The notes beneath the pieces are model-generated. The model did no database searches. It had not been told where the DNA came from and saw nothing but the letters and a program-made list of their open reading frames with translations. A stretch of DNA of 64,000 nucleotides, taken from Aquarana catesbeiana. Taxonomy: Eukaryota; Chordata; Amphibia; Anura; Ranidae. Positions within the stretch are counted from its first letter, which is position 1; each line of letters starts with the position of its first letter. The position numbers were made by a program, and so were the translations under genes. Shown one piece after another: positions 33,075 through 44,534 of the stretch. The stretch is from contig NC_133324.1 in the NCBI RefSeq assembly GCF_042186555.1, positions 135,211,577 to 135,275,576 on the forward strand, given 5' to 3'.

Positions 33075-34704
33075 CAGTGGGGACAGAAAGTATTCAGACC
33101 CCCTTAAATGTTTCACTCTTTGTTATATTGCAGCCATTTGCTACAAATATTTAAGTTCATTTTTTCCTCATTAATGTACACACAGCACCCCATATTGACA
33201 GAAAAACAAAGTATTGTTGACATTTTTGCAGATTTATTAAAAAAGAAAAACTGAAATATCACATGGTCCTAAGTATTCAGACCCTTTGCTCAGTATTTAG
33301 TTGAAGCACCCTTTTGAGCTAATACAGCCATGAGACTTTTTGGGAAAGATGCAACAAGTTTTTCACACCTGGATTTGGGGATCCTCTGCCATTCCTCCTT
33401 ACAGATCCTCTCCAGTTCTGTCAGGTTGGATGGTAAACGTTGGTGGACAGCCATTTTTAGGTCTCACCAGAGATGCTCAGTTGGGTTTAAGTCAGGGTTC
33501 TGGCTGGGCCATTCAAGAACAGTCACAGAGTTGTTGTGAAGCCACTCCTTCGTTATTTTAGCTGTGTGCTTAGGGTCATTGTCTTGTTGGAAAGTAAACC
33601 TTTGGCTCAGTCTAAGGTCCTGAGCACTCTGGAGGTTTTCGTCCAGGATATCCCTGTACTTGGCCGCATTCATCTTTCCCTCGATTGCAACCAGTCGTCC
33701 TGTCCCTGCAGCTGAAAAACACCCCCACAGCATGATGCTGCCACCACCATGCTTCACTGTTGGGACTGTATTGGACAGGTGATGAGCAGTGCCTGGTTTT
33801 CTCCACACATACCGCTTAGAATTAAGGCCAAAAAGTTCTATCTTGGTCTCATCAGACCAGAGAATCTTATTTCTCACCATCTTGGAGTCCTTCAGGTGTT
33901 TTTTTAGCAAATTCCATGCGGGCTTTCATGTGTCTTGCATTGAGGAGAGGCTTCCGTCGGGCCACTCTGCCATAAAGCCCCAACTGGTGGAGGGCTGCAG
34001 TGATGGTTGACTTTCTACAACTTTCTTCCATCTCCTGACTGCATCTCTGGAGCTCAGCCACAGTGATCTTTGGGTTCTTCTTTACCTCTCTCACCAAGGC
34101 TCTTCTCCCCCGATAGCTCAGTTTGGCCATACGGCCAGCTCTAGGAAGGGTTCTGGTCGTCCCAAACGTCTTCCATTTAAGGATTATGGAGGCCACTGTG
34201 CTCTTAGGAACCTTAAGTGCAGCAGAAATTTTTTTGTAACTTTGGCCAGATCTGTGCCTTGCCACAATTCTGTCTCTGAGCTCTTCAGGCAGTTCCTTTG
34301 ACCTCATGATTCTCATTTGCTCTGACATGCACTGTGAGCTGTAAGGTCTTATATAGACAGGTGTGTCGCTTTCCTAATCAAGTCCAATCAGTATAATCAA
34401 ACACAGCTGGACTCAAATGAAGGTGTAAAACCATCTCAAGGATGATCAGAAGAAATGGACACCATCTGAGTTAAATATATGAGTGTCACAGCAAAGGGTC
34501 TGAATACTTAGGACCATGTGAAATTTCAGTTTTTCTTTTTAATAAATCTGCAAAAATGTCAACAATTCTGTGTTTTTCTGTCAATATGGGGTGCTGTGTG
34601 TACATTAATGAGGAAAAAATTAACTTAAATGATTTTAGCAAATGGCTGCAATATAACAAAGAGTAAAAAATTTAAGGGGATCTGGATACTTTCCGTCCCC
34701 ACTG
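33075..34704 (-). mobile_element. Tc1-type DNA transposon, nearly complete
   Basis: TA lies on both sides (33073-33074, 34705-34706). The inverted repeats are about 215 bp, starting CAGTGGGGACAGAAAGTATT at left and CAGTGGGGACGGAAAGTATC (minus strand) at right. Each holds an inner motif of the GGTCCTAAGTATTCAGACCC type, as in IR/DR-type Tc1 elements. The interior is a single transposase gene. Confidence 0.95.
33291..34328 (-). pseudogene. Tc1 transposase, one frameshift and one stop
   Basis: About 345 codons. The N-terminal paired-like helix-turn-helix domains (ELPEELRDRIVARHRSGQSY, KVPKSTVASIILKWK) and a basic GRM-type linker are open from 34328. An A-run change near 33895 shifts the frame. 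The catalytic domain then shows WSDETKIELFG (Asp), FQQDNDPKHTA (Asp) and NPDLNPTEHLW (Glu), the DD34E set. A TGA at about 33461 (EHLW-stop-DLKMAVHQ) is a probable CGA decay. The frame continues to the natural end at 33291 (KGASTKY). With only two lesions it is one of the better preserved DNA transposases here. Confidence 0.95.
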
Positions 34705-34866
34705 TACATTAACACAGGTTTTCACTCATATTTAAACTATCACTAACTTCTTAATAGCTTAGTAATTTTAGTTATTAGTTTCTATAAAAATATCTTTCCT
34801 TCTTCTTTACCTAAATCCAAGTTATAAGCTCAAATACCTGCTCTCAGGCTTGGGAGTTATTATTTT

Positions 34867-35917
34867 TGTGACAGACGTTGAGGACAACGTCTATTGTACT
34901 GGGGAGAGTATGTAGTGCTGGTAGGTTTTTATCTACCGCTGATAGGTAAATCTAGTGGGTTACTTATTATAGGAAGTTATATTTGCCTCTGTTCCAGCTT
35001 GGCTGACGTTGCATGTAGTTCCACACTGTGCCGGTGGGTGTCGTTGTCGCCATGGGCCAGTGTTGGAAAAGCAACGTGTTGAAGCGTATGAGCGCTCCCC
35101 TGTCCCGGAGATAACTCGGTGGAGGTGGTCCTCTGAGTTGCATTCTGGGAGAGGGTATTTATGGGACAGACGCCATGTTCTGGGGTTCATTTTCAGCCAC
35201 CTGCTGGTCCTCCTGGCCGACAGGTATGTGTTAAGAGTACCACCTCGTGGTCCTCTGTTCCGGAGGCCCACGTCGCTGCGGCGTGTGGGTGGGCCCAGAA
35301 GCCTGTCTGGGGCCTAACACAGCAGCAGAGGAATGGTCCAGAGCTGTCTATCCTGAGTGAAGAAGCTGGACAACCGATAAGATCCCAGGGGAGGACCCGT
35401 CATGGAAAGATCATGCAGAGTGCTGGTCTGGAGAGGGGCCTGGTGACTCGGTTGGAGGACGTATCCTGAAGTGGTCTTACTGCATAGTACTGCTGGGTTG
35501 GCTTAACGGTTCAAGTACTGTGTCTGACATTCATCGCAAACCAATACATCCTGTGGCAGAGGATCGTACGGGTTTTGTTTCAAACAGGTCTGTGGCAGAG
35601 ACTTTTGTTCGTGCTACGTACTGGCTGCTAGACAAGTGAGAGAGGTCTATCCAGGCGGGCAAAGATTGAATCCCACAAGGGGAGCGCATTCAACTACAAG
35701 CTTGAGCTTCCCTGCAGCTTTCCTTATGCCTCTTTCCTGCTACTTCCTTTATTTGTTCATTAAAGCATTGGAAAACCTACTCAAGTGTTTGGTGCTTATA
35801 TCGTCCAGAGGTAAACTCAACGGAACCCTAGAACCGGTGCCGGTGAAACAGAGGTATCGAGTGTGAAGGTAACAAGCCCGCTTTAAACCAGCAGCTCCAC
35901 CGAGAGTTAGTGCTACA
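34867..35917 (+). repeat. 5' LTR of an LTR retroelement, about 1.05 kb
   Basis: It begins TGTGACAGACG and ends GTGCTACA, followed two bases later by an 18-base primer site (TGGGGGCGTCGTCCGGGA, 35920-35937) of the tRNA-Pro type. A polyadenylation-like ATTAAA lies at about 35758. No matching 3' LTR is present, because the element is cut at 36708 by the provirus junction. Confidence 0.75.
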
Positions 35918-36216
35918 TGTGGGGGCGTCGTCCGGGATTTGTTGGCCGTCAATTCTCGCAACCTGGAGAGGTGTTTCACTGGGAGTTTACGGTGAGAGCT
36001 GGACTTTGTCAATTTCTCAGGAAAATAAGAGGTTAAAAGTTGCAGGACTTTATTTCTGACTGCGTAGGCGGTGGGCGCCAGTAAAAGCCCAGGAGCTACG
36101 TGATCAGAAGAACAAGTGGGAGGAGCCTACCCTACTTGATACCGCGTGGGACGCGTGTATGTGTTTGGCGCCAGAGAAGAAGAGAGGCCTCGTGATCGTG
36201 CTGAGAATATCAGAGT

Positions 36217-36708
36217 GTGGCCATGTCTTTTTCAGCGATGCAGCCAATGATGGGACCAAGAATGTTCCCTGCGAGCACTGTGTCGAGTATTGTGCTGACC
36301 GGAACCCTGCTTACAGATACCGGTATTCGTCTGAAGCCACAGGGGAGGTTTGTTCTCTATACCGCCAGAGATATCGAAGGGCTGGGCATGATTTGCCACA
36401 AATGTGAAGGACTGGCCGTACATCTCCGTCCATTTGTTCGCTGCCCGCAATGTGGAGAATATCTGTTTGTGGTGGAGCAACCTACCATGTCGCCCCGTGC
36501 TTATCGAATGGATTGGGGTATAGGTATCGCCACAGTAGAAGTTGCTACTGCTGCGGAAAGAGAAGGGCAGGCCGTGACTTTGCCTGTTGTTGCCGAGAAT
36601 GTTCCGGAGAGAGACACTGCTGTTGCCGTCTCATCAGCGGACATTACTTTAGTTTCTACGTCCACCACATCTATCCCTGTTGTACCTGTACAGAAGAAGG
36701 TGGGATTA
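36217..36708 (+). CDS. ORF1 of the LTR element, zinc-ribbon protein, 3' truncated
   Basis: About 164 residues from MAMSFSAMQPMMG-like codons (ATG at 36217 or 36223) to the junction. The middle has a four-cysteine ribbon, C-H-K-C then C-P-Q-C 14 residues later, followed by GEYLFVVEQP and a Val/Ala/Thr-rich tail. It occupies the gag position after the primer site but shows no CCHC knuckle, capsid motif or protease. I do not recognise the family. It may be a gag N-terminal segment or an accessory protein. The last 9 codons of the open frame read into the neighbouring LTR. Confidence 0.5.
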
Positions 36709-37047
36709 CTGTATGACTCATTGTGTTTGGGCTAATTTCCGATATCTTTGCAGATAAGCTATCTTTGTAAATTCCTTTCAGTTGCCTAAAATTAATGATG
36801 AAAAAATTTCTCTGTAGAAGCCTGGTTAACCCTTAGAAACTTAGGAGTGAGTTTGCCCCTCCCCTCTGTGTTGTAACTCACATATAAAGATATCATTCTT
36901 AATAAAGAGTTCAGACTCACTTTGCACATGAAAGCTGCCTGTTGTGTGTGTTATTGGGGTCTCCAGAATTCTGACGGGGTCGCTGTGGATTACCAAGGGA
37001 GGGTGTCCAGTAATCTATGGTTGGCTATCCAGTAATCTATGCAATCA
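36709..37047 (+). repeat. 5' LTR of the provirus, truncated
   Basis: It matches the 3' LTR from its position 43264 onward (GACTCATTGTGTTTGGGC) but lacks the first 158 bp. It has TATAAAGATATC, AATAAAGAGTTCAG (poly(A) signal) and about 40 extra bp before the end (TCTCCAGAATTCTGACGG). The primer site TGGGGGCTTGTCCCGG starts at 37050. Confidence 0.9.
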
Positions 37048-37433
37048 AATGGGGGCTTGTCCCGGTTAATGCAGTCAGTTATTCCACGGTAAGTTAATTT
37101 TTTGTCTTATCTGACTAATTGTTTCCTTGCCGTGGCTCTGATAAAGCTTTAGAACCGTTTAAATTGTATAGAAAGGAGACGGACCATGCCTACATAGACT
37201 AATATAGAACAAGGTCTTTGGTGGACCTAATTGAGACCTTTTGGCAAGGACACATATATAGAAAAAGGTCTTCGGTAGACCTAAGAGTCCTTTTGGGAAA
37301 TCTTTGTGAAAAAAAAAAAAAAGAGTCCTTTTGGGAAGGACACAAATATTTAAACAGTACTGTTTACACCTTGTGGGAGGGAGAATAGTCTATGAGGTAA
37401 ATCCACCGAGACCCAAGTTTCCCAATGTCAATA

Positions 37434-38690
37434 TGGGTCAAAAATATGGTAAAGGAGTTCCTCCCCCTCCTCCCAACCCTGGGGAAACATGTAAAGATTA
37501 TGTAGCTAAGGTTGGTGGTATGGATTGTGAGTTCATAGTCCCCTGGGTATCAAATCTATTGGAGTGGACTGACACTATTCATAGCTCCGATCCTTTCCCC
37601 CGGGATGCTGATAATGATGAGTTTCACATGGACATGGTAAAAGGATTATGGCTAGGAGATCGAAAAAAAAGAGGCATTTCCCTGGTACTCTGGGGACCCA
37701 CAGTGGGACATGACTTATATGAGACAGGGAGGGGAGAACTGGTTAGAAATATGCCCCGTATTGGTTCCAGGGGGATAATAAGAAACAAAACATTCCTTAC
37801 AATTAACCATCCACCATACACAAAATCTATCCCAGTCTCACAAAAGAAGATATAGATCTTACACAAGAAGACATGCACCTGATTATTGATAGAATAATTG
37901 GGCACAGAACTGCATAGAATTGCGTTCATGTCCCAACCATAGCTGTAACACAAGACGGTGACACCAAAGCAGCATATTATGGGCTTAACACTGTAGATGG
38001 TAGGAAGAAAATGTGGGAAGAAATTGAGAAAGAAATGGCAAGTACTTTTAAAAATAAGTCTTCCCTCCCCACTGCTATAGCGTGCAAACAGATGTCAAGT
38101 GAAACAGTATTGGATTTTTGAAGGATATTCATGGATACCTGGACTCAAGAGGCTGGGTTATCCTTGCAGGCAGATATGACTAGTCTGATGATTCAGACTT
38201 ACATCTCTAACCTGAAACCACATATGGGCTTAATGGTCAGGCAAATGATTTCTGAATGGCCAACAAGTACTTTGGATGTTTTTCAGAAAACATTAACAGA
38301 AAGGGATGCTGCAGGACGTTTTGGTATAGCAAAGGAAAAACAGTAAGTGCCCATTACCAAGGAGGGGCACAGCAAATGCCTCCCCATGGTAATGGTGGGC
38401 AGTGTGGAAGAGGAAGAGAAAGAGGATTTTCTAGGGGGCCTCAGCAGTCCACAACCAGTTGTTTCAACTGCAGACAGGAGGGCCACTGGAGAAATCAATG
38501 CCCATATGAACCTTTCAATCAACAACAAAATAGTCAAGCCCCTGCCCAGATACAGGACCCTCAGCAAAATCAGGGAGTGAAATCCCCATTGAGTGGACCC
38601 AGCCTAAGCCACAACAGTGAAGTTGTCCAGGGGGTGGTGTCCCAGCGTCCCCCCTTGTCTCTCGCTGCTTTTGTGAGCGGCCGGTGGTGA
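37434..38690 (+). pseudogene. gag: Provirus gag
   Basis: The start MGQKYGKG at 37434 has a glycine at position 2 for myristoylation, then a Pro-rich stretch. A matrix/capsid-like region follows in changing frames (breaks near 37855, 37915 and 38120). The nucleocapsid carries one zinc knuckle, C-F-N-C-RQEG-H-WRNQ-C (about 38460), within an Arg/Gly-rich region. Gag builds the particle and packages RNA. Several stops make it non-functional. Confidence 0.85.
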
Positions 38691-41600
38691 CTCTGCATGT
38701 CCAAGAAAAGTTAACCCCACCCCTCCCAGTAGTAAATGTAGAACGCGGATCAGTGTTGTTACACCACAGTTTCAGGATAATACCAAACTGCCCTGTCAAT
38801 CTCTTGGGGAGAGACTTACTGTTTGCTGATTGCTGTGTATGTATGTATGTGCTTTACTTCTTTTTGGTTTCATTGATGCACCTTTGGTGTATATGGACTT
38901 TTTTCCACTCATCTCATTTATCTGATATACTGCATATGTTGTTTTGTCACATTTAAGTTGGAGATTAGAATGGAGATAACCAATCAGGGAGGTGTGATTG
39001 CTCATTCTAAAAGGATCCCCATATGGCCCATAGTGTTGAACACTGAAGTGCAAGAGACAGACACAGGACTCCCTAGTGATTCTGACAAAGTATGGTCAGA
39101 GAGCGCTCAAGATGTAGGGCTCATCTCCTGTTCTCCATACAAGGCTACCCTCAAAGAATGGGCACAACCCATTTATCACAAACAGTATCCATTGTCAAAA
39201 GAAAAAGAGGAAGGCATTGCCCCTATGGTAGAACACTTCTTAAAGAAACTTATTCTAAAAAAAGTTGTATCCCCCTACAATACACCCATCAACCCAGTTA
39301 AAAAAGCCAGATGGCAGTTATAGGTTTGTTCAAGACCTTCGAGCTGTAAATAACCTGGTGGTGCCCATAGTGCTTGATGTGCCATTTACTCCTTACCTCC
39401 ATACCATCCGATACAGAGTATTTTTCTGTGATTGATTTAATGAATGCATTTTTTTAGCGTCCTTGTGGATAAGGAGACACAGCCAATCCTTGCTTTTTGT
39501 TTTTAAATAAAACTGCCAGATGACCTGGTGTAGAATGCCCCAGGGTTATGTAGATTCCCTTGTAGTCTACTCAGTGGTCCTCCAGGCATACCTGCGGTCC
39601 TGGACACCCAGTCATGGTTCCGTCCTACTATGATTTGTTGTGTAGTCCAAGCCAGGTTGCATGCAAGGAGAATGGTTTATATCTGTTACATTGGTTAACA
39701 GCTAATGGTCACAAGAAAAAGCTACAATGGTGTCAGGAGACTGTTGAATACCTTGGTTTTGTACTCTCCAAAGGAGAAAGGAAAATCAGTCACAAGAGAG
39801 CTGCAGCTCTCAATGGGTCTGCCCTGTCCACTCACTAAGAAGGACATGCTATCCTTTCTTGGTATGATTGGTTACTGCCGCCAATGGATACCTGATTGTT
39901 CCTACTACGATAATCTCCTGAGGCAAGCCACAGGTACCGACATGCCAGATTGTGTGAAATGGCATGATGAAATTTACAATGCTTTTGTGTATCTTAAAAA
40001 TGCAATGGTCACAGCTCCTGGACTTGGATTGCCTGCCAGGGACAATGTAAAACAATGGCGGGGGTCCTAGCGCAGAAGCATGGGGGCAAACTCCGCCCTA
40101 TTGCATTTTTTTTCAAGGGTTGTGCCTATGCCAGTGCAGGGCATGCTGGCGTGTCTCGGAGCTCTGGCATCCCATGCGATGGTGGTGGAAATGGCTACAT
40201 CATTCACTTTTGGATATGCCACCACACTACACACCACTCAAAATGTATCCATTCTACTAAAGAATATCCATACCCAGCACATCAACCCAAAGCTAAGCGG
40301 TTATGAAGTAATTTTACTTTCTAACCCGAAACTTGAGATAAAATGTGTCTCTCCCACTTCTGGCCCAGCTCCAATCCTGAATGCCTTGCTAGGCTTGAAA
40401 GGTGAGGAAGATGATGTAGTGCCTCAACATGAATGCATGGACCTCATCCACCAAAACACATGCTTCAGACCAGACATGTCTTCAATTGCTCTCCCTGGAG
40501 CACAGAATGTCTTTGTGGATGGGTCTTGTTCAAGATCGAATGATAACACATACCATGCAGGGTATGCTGTTGTCCAATTGCCTGATAGAATACTGGAAGC
40601 AAACCCTGTCCCATTCCAATCAGCACAAGTTGCAGAACTTATTGCCCTTACTAGAGCTTGTCAGATTTTTGAAGGACAGGATGTAAACATTTACACTGAC
40701 TCCAAGTACGCATTCGGTGTTGCGCAGGATTTTGGAGTTATATGGAAAAGAAGGGGCTACACAGCAGCAGATGGAAAATCCATCTCACATTCCACACTTG
40801 TCACAAGCCTATTAGAAGCCATACAACTACCAAAATCCATTGCTATATTGCACTGTAAGGCACACACAGGTCAAAAAGATGACATAGCCAAGGGAAATGC
40901 CAGCTAAAGCTGACAAAGCAGCAAGAGAGGCAGCATGCACACAGCCAGCAGACATCCAAATGCCACTTCTCTCACCTGAATTCCCACTCATAGATCAAAC
41001 ATTGCATGATCTCCAAACATATGCTACAGACAGACATCCAACAATGGAAGGCAGTAGGTGTGCAGCAAAGCTTAGAATCTGAGCTTGTCTGCCATGAGGG
41101 GAGACCATGTGTTCCTGTAGCAAGTGCTCCTTTATTCATTGTACAATACCATGGTGTAGGACACAGAGGCTGGCAGGTCACATGTGAATTATTAGACAAG
41201 GATATTTACATCCCTGGTCTTCCCTCCTTAGTGAAGGCATATGTTTCCAGATGCATCACATGCATCCGGAATAATCCTAGGAATCCTCAAAACGCAAAAC
41301 ATGAACACCTAATCTATCCATCCACACCATTCACTCATTTACAAATTGATTTCACACACATGCCTAAGTTAAGTAAGAGACAAGAATACCTACTTGTAAT
41401 AGTGAACATGTTCTCAAGATAGAAGTGTTTGTCACAACAAAGGAGGATGCACAAACAGTAGTGAGAATTCTTACACAGGAAATCATTCCTAGATGGGGAT
41501 GCCCGCTTCAGATCAACTCAGATAATGGCACTGCATTTGTGGCCAAAGTCTGCCAAGATCTAGTAAAAATGCTCAAAATTGACTGGAAGTTTCACATACC

Positions 41601-41935
41601 TTATCACCCTCAAAGTCCAGGTATAGTGGAATGGATGAATAGAACCATTAAGGATAAGATCAGGAAGGCCACTGGAGGTACGTATACCAATTGGAAGAAG
41701 GTCCTCCCAGCAGTTCTAGCTGAGGTAAGAATGACACCCTCTAAGAAAACAGGATACTCTCCTTTTGAAGTCCTAATGGGTAGGCCATTTCCCATCCCAT
41801 GGGCCAGACAGCCACTTATGTTAGAAAGAATGGGCCTTGATCTCATTCAGGAAGAATATGTAAGAAACTTTGGATAAAATTGAAAGAAATGTTGCTCGCA
41901 CCTCTCCTTTTTCTTCACAGAACCTACACACCCTT
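38691..41935 (+). pseudogene. pol: Provirus pol: protease, RT, RNase H, integrase
   Basis: A protease C-terminal end (NLLGRDLL, about 38800) is seen, but no DTG. RT shows VSPYNTPINPVKK (39270) and VQDLRAVN (39330). The catalytic YxDD box is damaged (YYDLLCSP, 39625, one Asp gone), and about 150 bp around 39430-39600 do not read as RT. The connection domain has TKKDMLSFLGMIGYCRQWIP. RNase H has FVDGS, VAELIALTRAC and YTDSKYAF (40500-40720). Integrase has the D,D,E core (LQIDFTHM, NSDNGTAF, GIVEWMNRT; 41340-41640) and a C-terminal domain starting about 41930. Many frameshifts separate these parts. A roughly 300-bp segment at 38830-38960 is foreign or decayed. Confidence 0.88.
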
Positions 41936-42186
41936 TCCAGGTGGGTGACACCATGGTGGTCCAGCAATTGAACCGCACCAAGAGGCAGGAGTATCCCTTC
42001 GGACCCCCAACCACAGTGATCGCAGTTACCCGCACAGCTATTCTGGTAGAGGGACAACAGGCCTGGATTCATGCCAGTCGTGTAAAGAACCAAACACCTA
42101 AGAGGAAGATTAAAGACAAAGGAGGTGAAGTAAGCAGTGAAAAATCCTTGAATACTGAGTGAAGCAGGTGGTCAAGACTGAAAAAG

Positions 42187-42477
42187 ATGACGTCGCTTAT
42201 TTCACCACAGACTTCCTGGAAGGCCTTGTGCCTGCTATTCTTGATCACTCTGATTGTGTTCCTACCCACATGGATCATAACTAACTGTATATATCACCCT
42301 GAGGACTTGGGTGTCATAAAAGGCATATGTGGAGCACAACCTATACATGACACACGTAACAGGTCAAAAAGAGAATCATTGGGGGAAAATGAGATAGGGG
42401 AAGGTTCAACCACATTCCATGATAAAATGTTACTGATAAAGTTCAAATATGCATATGCACAAAAAATCAGGTTATGA
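42187..42477 (+). pseudogene. Small ORF in the env position
   Basis: 96 codons, with a hydrophobic stretch (LCLLFLITLIVFLPTWI) like a signal peptide and a basic RSKR that resembles a furin site. It stops soon after. No surface or transmembrane subunit body is visible before the 3' LTR, so most of env is absent. It could also be a chance frame. Confidence 0.35.
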
Positions 42478-42601
42478 ATAATGTTGGATATGTAGTAAAC
42501 TAGAGTCACCTAATTATGTTATTTTACAAAGATCTGGATCTACTATCTCATCTGAATGTCTTGATTGGGTACTCCCTAACCTGATTTAAAAGAATGGTGC
42601 C

Positions 42602-42993
42602 TTTCGACTCGGATACAGTCCAGTGAGCTCCCGGCCAGAGAGACACGAAACTCACGTTGAGCAGACAAGTGGCCATGGTAAGAAGCTGTTATTCTTACTT
42701 ATTCTGCTCTCCGTGGTGAGTAATTAGTCGGTATCTGGAGTCCATTGGCTGAAGGCGTCTTATGCTGTTGATGAGATGGTGAGATTAAGGTAAAATGTTT
42801 CGACTCGGATACAGTCCAGTGAGCTCCCGGCCAGAGAGACACGAAACTCACGTTGAGCAGACAAGTGACCACGGTAAGAAGCTGTTATTCTTACTTATTC
42901 TGCTCTCCGTGTCGAGTAATTAGTCGGTATCTGGAGTCCATTGGCTGAAGGAGTCTTATGCTGTTGATGAGATGGTGAGATTAAGGTAAAAGG
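42602..42993. repeat. Two direct tandem copies of a 196-bp unit
   Basis: Units start TTTCGACTCGGATACAGTCC at 42602 and 42798. They differ at few positions (GTGGCCATGG / GTGACCACGG, GGTGAG / GTCGAG) and each contains GGTAAGA, a splice-donor-like site. They lie between the env remnant and the polypurine tract. Confidence 0.95.
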
Positions 42994-43106
42994 TTTAGTT
43001 ACTAGAGCCACTAGAATCCCTGACCCAGGTGCTGAAAGTAAGGTTTACCTCAGTCTTTATTACAGTAGAAACTATGTAAGTCAAATTTTATGACTTAAAA
43101 GGGGAT

Positions 43107-43571
43107 TGTAATAGAGCATATGATCAACTGTTACTCCATTTTGTAATCTACCCTCCATTTCACAAGCTTGTTTTTAAAGAATGTATGTGCCTTATTTTAC
43201 ACTTCTTTCTAGTTAGAGTTTTAGACCTTTTTGCTTGAGCCAACTTTTTAATTAGAACTTTCACTGTTTGACTCATTGTGTTTGGGCCGATTTGCGATAG
43301 CTTATCTGCAAGAACATAAACTATCTTTGTAAATTCCTTTCAGCTGCCTAAAATTAATGATGAAAAAATCTCTGTAGAAGCCTGGTTAACCCTTAGAAAC
43401 TCAGGAGTGAGTTTGCCCCTTCCCTCTGTGTTGTAACTCACATATAAAGATATCATTCTTAATAAAGAGTTCAGACTCACTTTGCACATGAAAGCTGCCT
43501 GTTGTGTGTCATTGGGGTCGCTGTGGATTACCAAGGGAGGGTGGTCGGCTGTCCAGTAATCTATGCTATCA
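43107..43571 (+). repeat. 3' LTR of the provirus with polypurine tract
   Basis: The tract AAAAGGGGAT (43097-43106) precedes TGTAATAGAGC, the LTR start. The LTR ends ATGCTATCA at 43571. TATAAAGATATC and AATAAAGAGTTCAG match the 5' copy. Confidence 0.88.
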
Positions 43572-44219
43572 GTACTCAAAGCCAATCTGATTTCCACAGC
43601 CGACTGTAGAAAAGAGAGAATTCTCCCAATCACGGATTTCTGAGGATGCCATTTTCTGGCTTCACACCAAGCAATATAAGTCCTTCAGACCTTATGATAA
43701 ATCTTCCTAGTGACAGCTTTTCTAGAATTCACTAGGGTAGACACTACTGGTCCTGAGATGCCACGGTCCTTCAGCACCCTGGCTTCAATAGCCATGCCAT
43801 CAAATTTAGAGATTGTAAATTTCGGGTGGAATATAGGACCTTGAGACAGTAGATCGGGGCGACGTGGAAGCATCCATGGCCTGTCTATTGTCAGTCTCAC
43901 AATCTCTGGGAACGAGGGCCTTCTGGGCCAGGCTGGTGCCACCGGAATGACTCAAACCCCCCTCTCCGAATCCTGTGCAACAAATGTAGAAGGAGAGAGA
44001 TTGGAGGGAAAGAATAAACCAGGGAGTACTGGCTCCATGGAACTATTAGAGGACACAAATTGCTGTAGCTTGTTATTGAACCTGGATGCCAATAGGTCAA
44101 CCTCTGGCCATCCCCAACGCTGGCAAATTTCCTGGAACACCCCTGGGTGTAGGGACCATTCCCCCAGGCAGATCTGCTGGCGGCTGAGATAATTTGCCTT
44201 CCATATTTCCGCTCCAATT
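43572..44219 (-). pseudogene. DIRS tyrosine recombinase, N-terminal part only
   Basis: FQEICQRWGWPEVDLLASRF (about 44130) is the block at the RNase H-recombinase border of DIRS polyproteins. After a frame change come LVNSRKAVTRKIYHKV and a further frame with the IGRILSFLQSAVEIRLALST stretch (about 43625-43575), the start of the core-binding region. The catalytic R...H-x-x-R...Y part is missing because the sequence ends at the proviral LTR. Confidence 0.85.
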
Positions 44220-44221
44220 TC

Positions 44222-44534
44222 TTGTTTTTAATATTCTAAGTGGAATGTTTTGCATATGACAGTTTCAGTAAACATACACATGATTGATTCTCTTACGTAC
44301 CCCCGAAGAAGGAGATGAAAAAACTCCAAAACGGGTTGGGTGAAGACAACAGTATCAATCATTGTGGTGACTGTTTCAATTCATATGCATGTTTGTTAAA
44401 CATTCCTCCATTTTTATCCTGTATTTTTTGATATATGTATGTTACCAATAAAACATTTATATTTTTCTATTTATATGAATTCTAGTTCCTTAAAAGTCCA
44501 GTTAGGGGTCAATTCTCTTCTCTATCTAGCTATT
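44222..44534 (+). mobile_element. Hammerhead-bearing short insert in DIRS
   Basis: It lies between the RNase H end (INHQ, about 44575) and the recombinase linker. It holds TACCC-CCGAAGA, an exact GGAG/CTCC stem, AAAAC and GGGTTGGGT (44298-44342), then about 110 nt and a tail ACCAATAAAACATTTATATT. Same architecture as 26077-26220 and 8340-8543. The edges are approximate. Confidence 0.5.
44298..44342 (+). ncRNA. Degenerate hammerhead-like motif
   Basis: ACCC / GGGT closing stem, stem II GGAG...CTCC exact. Core boxes are mutated (CGAAGAA for CUGANGA, AAAAC for GAAAC). Confidence 0.4.

Larger units (their letters stand above)
36709..43571 (+). mobile_element. Endogenous retrovirus-like provirus, decayed
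   Basis: Two related LTRs (36709-37047, 5' truncated; 43107-43571) flank a tRNA-Pro-type primer site, gag, pol and a short env-position remnant, then a polypurine tract. The single CCHC knuckle, tRNA-Pro primer and gag-pro-pol order suggest a class I (gamma/epsilon-like) lineage. Left of the 5' LTR is the LTR element ORF; right of the 3' LTR is DIRS sequence. The two flanks therefore do not match, and a deletion or recombination occurred on the left. Confidence 0.85.

Noticed and set aside
36709..43571. A complete, functional provirus
   Set aside because: Many frameshifts, a damaged RT box, most of env missing and a truncated 5' LTR.
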